Source: Micromussa lordhowensis | Taxonomy: Eukaryota; Cnidaria; Anthozoa; Scleractinia; Lobophylliidae | Length of the DNA: 64,000 nt | NCBI GenBank assembly: GCA_964020085.1 | Contig: OZ026600.1 | Span: forward strand, 11,567,348 to 11,631,347 | Direction: 5' to 3' | In this document: one piece after another, positions 62,870 through 64,000 of the stretch | How positions within the stretch are numbered: the stretch's first letter is position 1 | Layout: each line of letters opens with the position of its first letter | Made by a program: the position numbers and the translations under genes | The notes under the pieces: model-generated | Databases searched by the model: none | What the model was told of the DNA's origin: nothing | Seen by the model: the letters and a program-made list of their open reading frames with translations, nothing else

Positions 62870-64000
62870 AGCCGAGTTATGACAAATTTGCCAAGGACAC
62901 CTTAATCGGCCATTTTCTGAGAATTTGCCAAGTGGGGACCAAGGGAAAATGCTCAAAAAAGTAGGCCGACTGTAGGGGCTTCAAAAACACCCTGGCGCAT
63001 ATTGCATCATCTCCTAATTGGTATGCGCTTGAAGTGCAATCATAGGAGAACATTTTGCTGCAAACCGCGGCTCCAAAACTGCCCGTAGAGCCGAGTTATG
63101 ACAAATTTGCCAAGGACACCTAAATCGGCCATTTTCTGAGATTTTGCCAAGGGGGGACCAAGGGAAAATGCTCAAAAAAGTAGGCCGACTATAGGGGCTT
63201 CATAAACACCCTGGCGCAAATTGCATCATCTTGTAATTGGTATGCGCTTGAAGAGCAATTATAGGAGAACATTTTGCTGCAAACCGCGGCTCTAAAAGTG
63301 CCCGTAGAGCCGAGTTATGACAAATTTGCCAAGGACACCTTAATCGGCCATTTTCTGAGAATTTGCCAAGTGGGGAACAAGGGAAAATGCTCAAAAAAGT
63401 AGGCCGACTGTAGGGGCTTCAAAAACACCCTGGCGCAAATTGCATCATCTCCTAATTGGTATGCGCTTGAAGTGCAATCATAGGAGAACATTTTGCTGCA
63501 AACCGCGGCTCCAAAACTGCCCGTAGAGCCGAGTTATGACAAATTTGCCAAGGACACCTAAATCGGCCATTTTCTGAGATTTTGCCAAGTGGGGACCAAG
63601 GAAAAATGCTCAAAAAAGTAGGCCGACTGTAGGGGCTTCATAAACACCCTGGCGCAAATTGCATCATCTTCTAATTGGTATGCGCTTGAAGTGCAATTAT
63701 AGGAGTACATTTTGCTGCAAACCGCGGCTCCAAAAGTGCCTGTAGAGCCGAGTTATGACAACTTTGCCAAGGACACCTAAATCGGCCATTTTCTGAGATT
63801 TTGCCAAGGGGGGACCAAGGGAAAATGCTCAAAAAAGTAGGCCGACTATAGGGGCTTCATAAACACCCTCGCGCAAATTACATCATCTCCTAATTTGTAT
63901 GCGCTTGAAGTGCAATCATAGGAGAACATTTTGCTGCAAACCGCGGGTCCAAAAGTGCCCGTAGAGCCGAGTTATGACAAATTTGCCAAGGACACCTAAA
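62870..64000. repeat. Repeat block G, copy 3 (cut by the window edge)
   Basis: Matches about 56545-57673 at a lag of 6327 bp. It carries CGCATATTGCATC, CATCTTGTAATTGG, GAAGAGCAATTATAGG, GGGGAACAAGGG, CCAAGGAAAAATG, GTGCCTGTAGAGCC and CACCCTCGCGC in the same order. The block continues past the right edge. Confidence 0.9.

Larger units (their letters stand above)
1..64000. repeat. 219-bp tandem satellite array, about 292 head-to-tail monomers
   Basis: The landmark GGA(G/C/A)(A/C)AC recurs at 1, 220, 439, 658, 877 and so on to the end of the window, at 219 bp with occasional 1-2 bp slips. Every monomer carries the same ordered landmarks: CCGCGG near position 21, GAGCCGAG near 44, TTTGCCAAGG near 62, TCGGCC near 81, ACCAAGGGAAAATG near 113, AGTAGGCCGACT near 135 and TTGAAGTGCAATCATA at the end. 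All copies read in the same direction and I find no inverted monomer. The array runs off both edges of the window. No transposable element, microsatellite block or unique sequence interrupts it. Such homogeneity is known for active centromeric or heterochromatic satellite cores; the chromosomal location here is inferred. I do not recognise the family. Confidence 0.98.

Noticed and set aside
1..64000. CRISPR array
   Set aside because: There is no constant short repeat with unique spacers. All 219 bases of each monomer align with all others.
1..64000. Canonical CENP-B box
   Set aside because: The core needs TTCG and CGGG at fixed spacing. The consensus has no TTCG or CGAA; rare variants that create one (near 5420, 7470, 53023, 55388) lack the CGGG half.
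1..64000. Ribosomal spacer subrepeats or a bacterial repeat region
   Set aside because: No rRNA sequence, promoter, tRNA or protein gene occurs anywhere in 64 kb, and the HOR structure is that of eukaryotic satellite.
1..64000. Tandem LTR-retrotransposon remnants
   Set aside because: I see no LTR termini, primer-binding site, polypurine tract or gag/pol-like frame. An ancient origin of the monomer from such an element cannot be excluded but has no support here.
1..64000. Telomeric repeat or microsatellite blocks
   Set aside because: No run of TTTAGGG, TTAGGG or another short tandem motif is present. The only short runs are the A-runs and the six- to eight-base G-run within monomers.

Overview
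The whole 64 kb window is one uninterrupted head-to-tail satellite DNA array. I find no gene, RNA gene, transposon or unique-sequence island in it. The repeating unit is 219 bp, measured from the recurring landmark GGA(G/C/A)(A/C)AC followed by ATTTTGCTGC. The window therefore holds about 292 monomers, all in the same orientation. Aligning the monomers by eye gives a consensus of about 47% GC with eight CpG sites. Monomer-numbered positions below count from the first G of that landmark.

Organism: a eukaryote. Long homogeneous satellite with multi-monomer higher-order repeats (HORs) is typical of centromeric or pericentromeric heterochromatin, or of large chromosomal knobs and subtelomeric blocks. 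C-to-T type changes occur at every CpG and at several CHG positions, which would fit a heavily methylated plant genome. I do not recognise the family by name, so the species and the chromosomal location remain open.

Layout: the array is a patchwork of nested segmental duplications whose lengths are close multiples of 219 bp. (1) 1-6350: a 15-monomer HOR (3283 bp) in one full and two partial copies. (2) 6960-20690: two adjacent copies of a 31/32-monomer unit (6790 bp and about 7 kb) that are almost identical. (3) 18641 to about 41500: four successive units in another register, of 22, 34 and 29 monomers plus a partial one. An internal 5-monomer (1095 bp) duplication exactly accounts for the difference between 34 and 29. 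(4) 41500-64000: a region of different composition, with a 5-monomer tandem at 41608, 33- and 36-monomer lags, and a block seen three times at about 46.1, 56.2 and 62.9 kb. At least two linked-substitution subfamilies are interleaved throughout.

Nothing here works as a pathway. The biology lies in repeat turnover (unequal exchange and segmental amplification), in probable methylation decay, and in three inverted-repeat (dyad) motifs per monomer that may matter for chromatin or centromere function. Open reading frames of up to 85 codons exist on both strands, but they are repeats of the satellite and are not annotated as genes.
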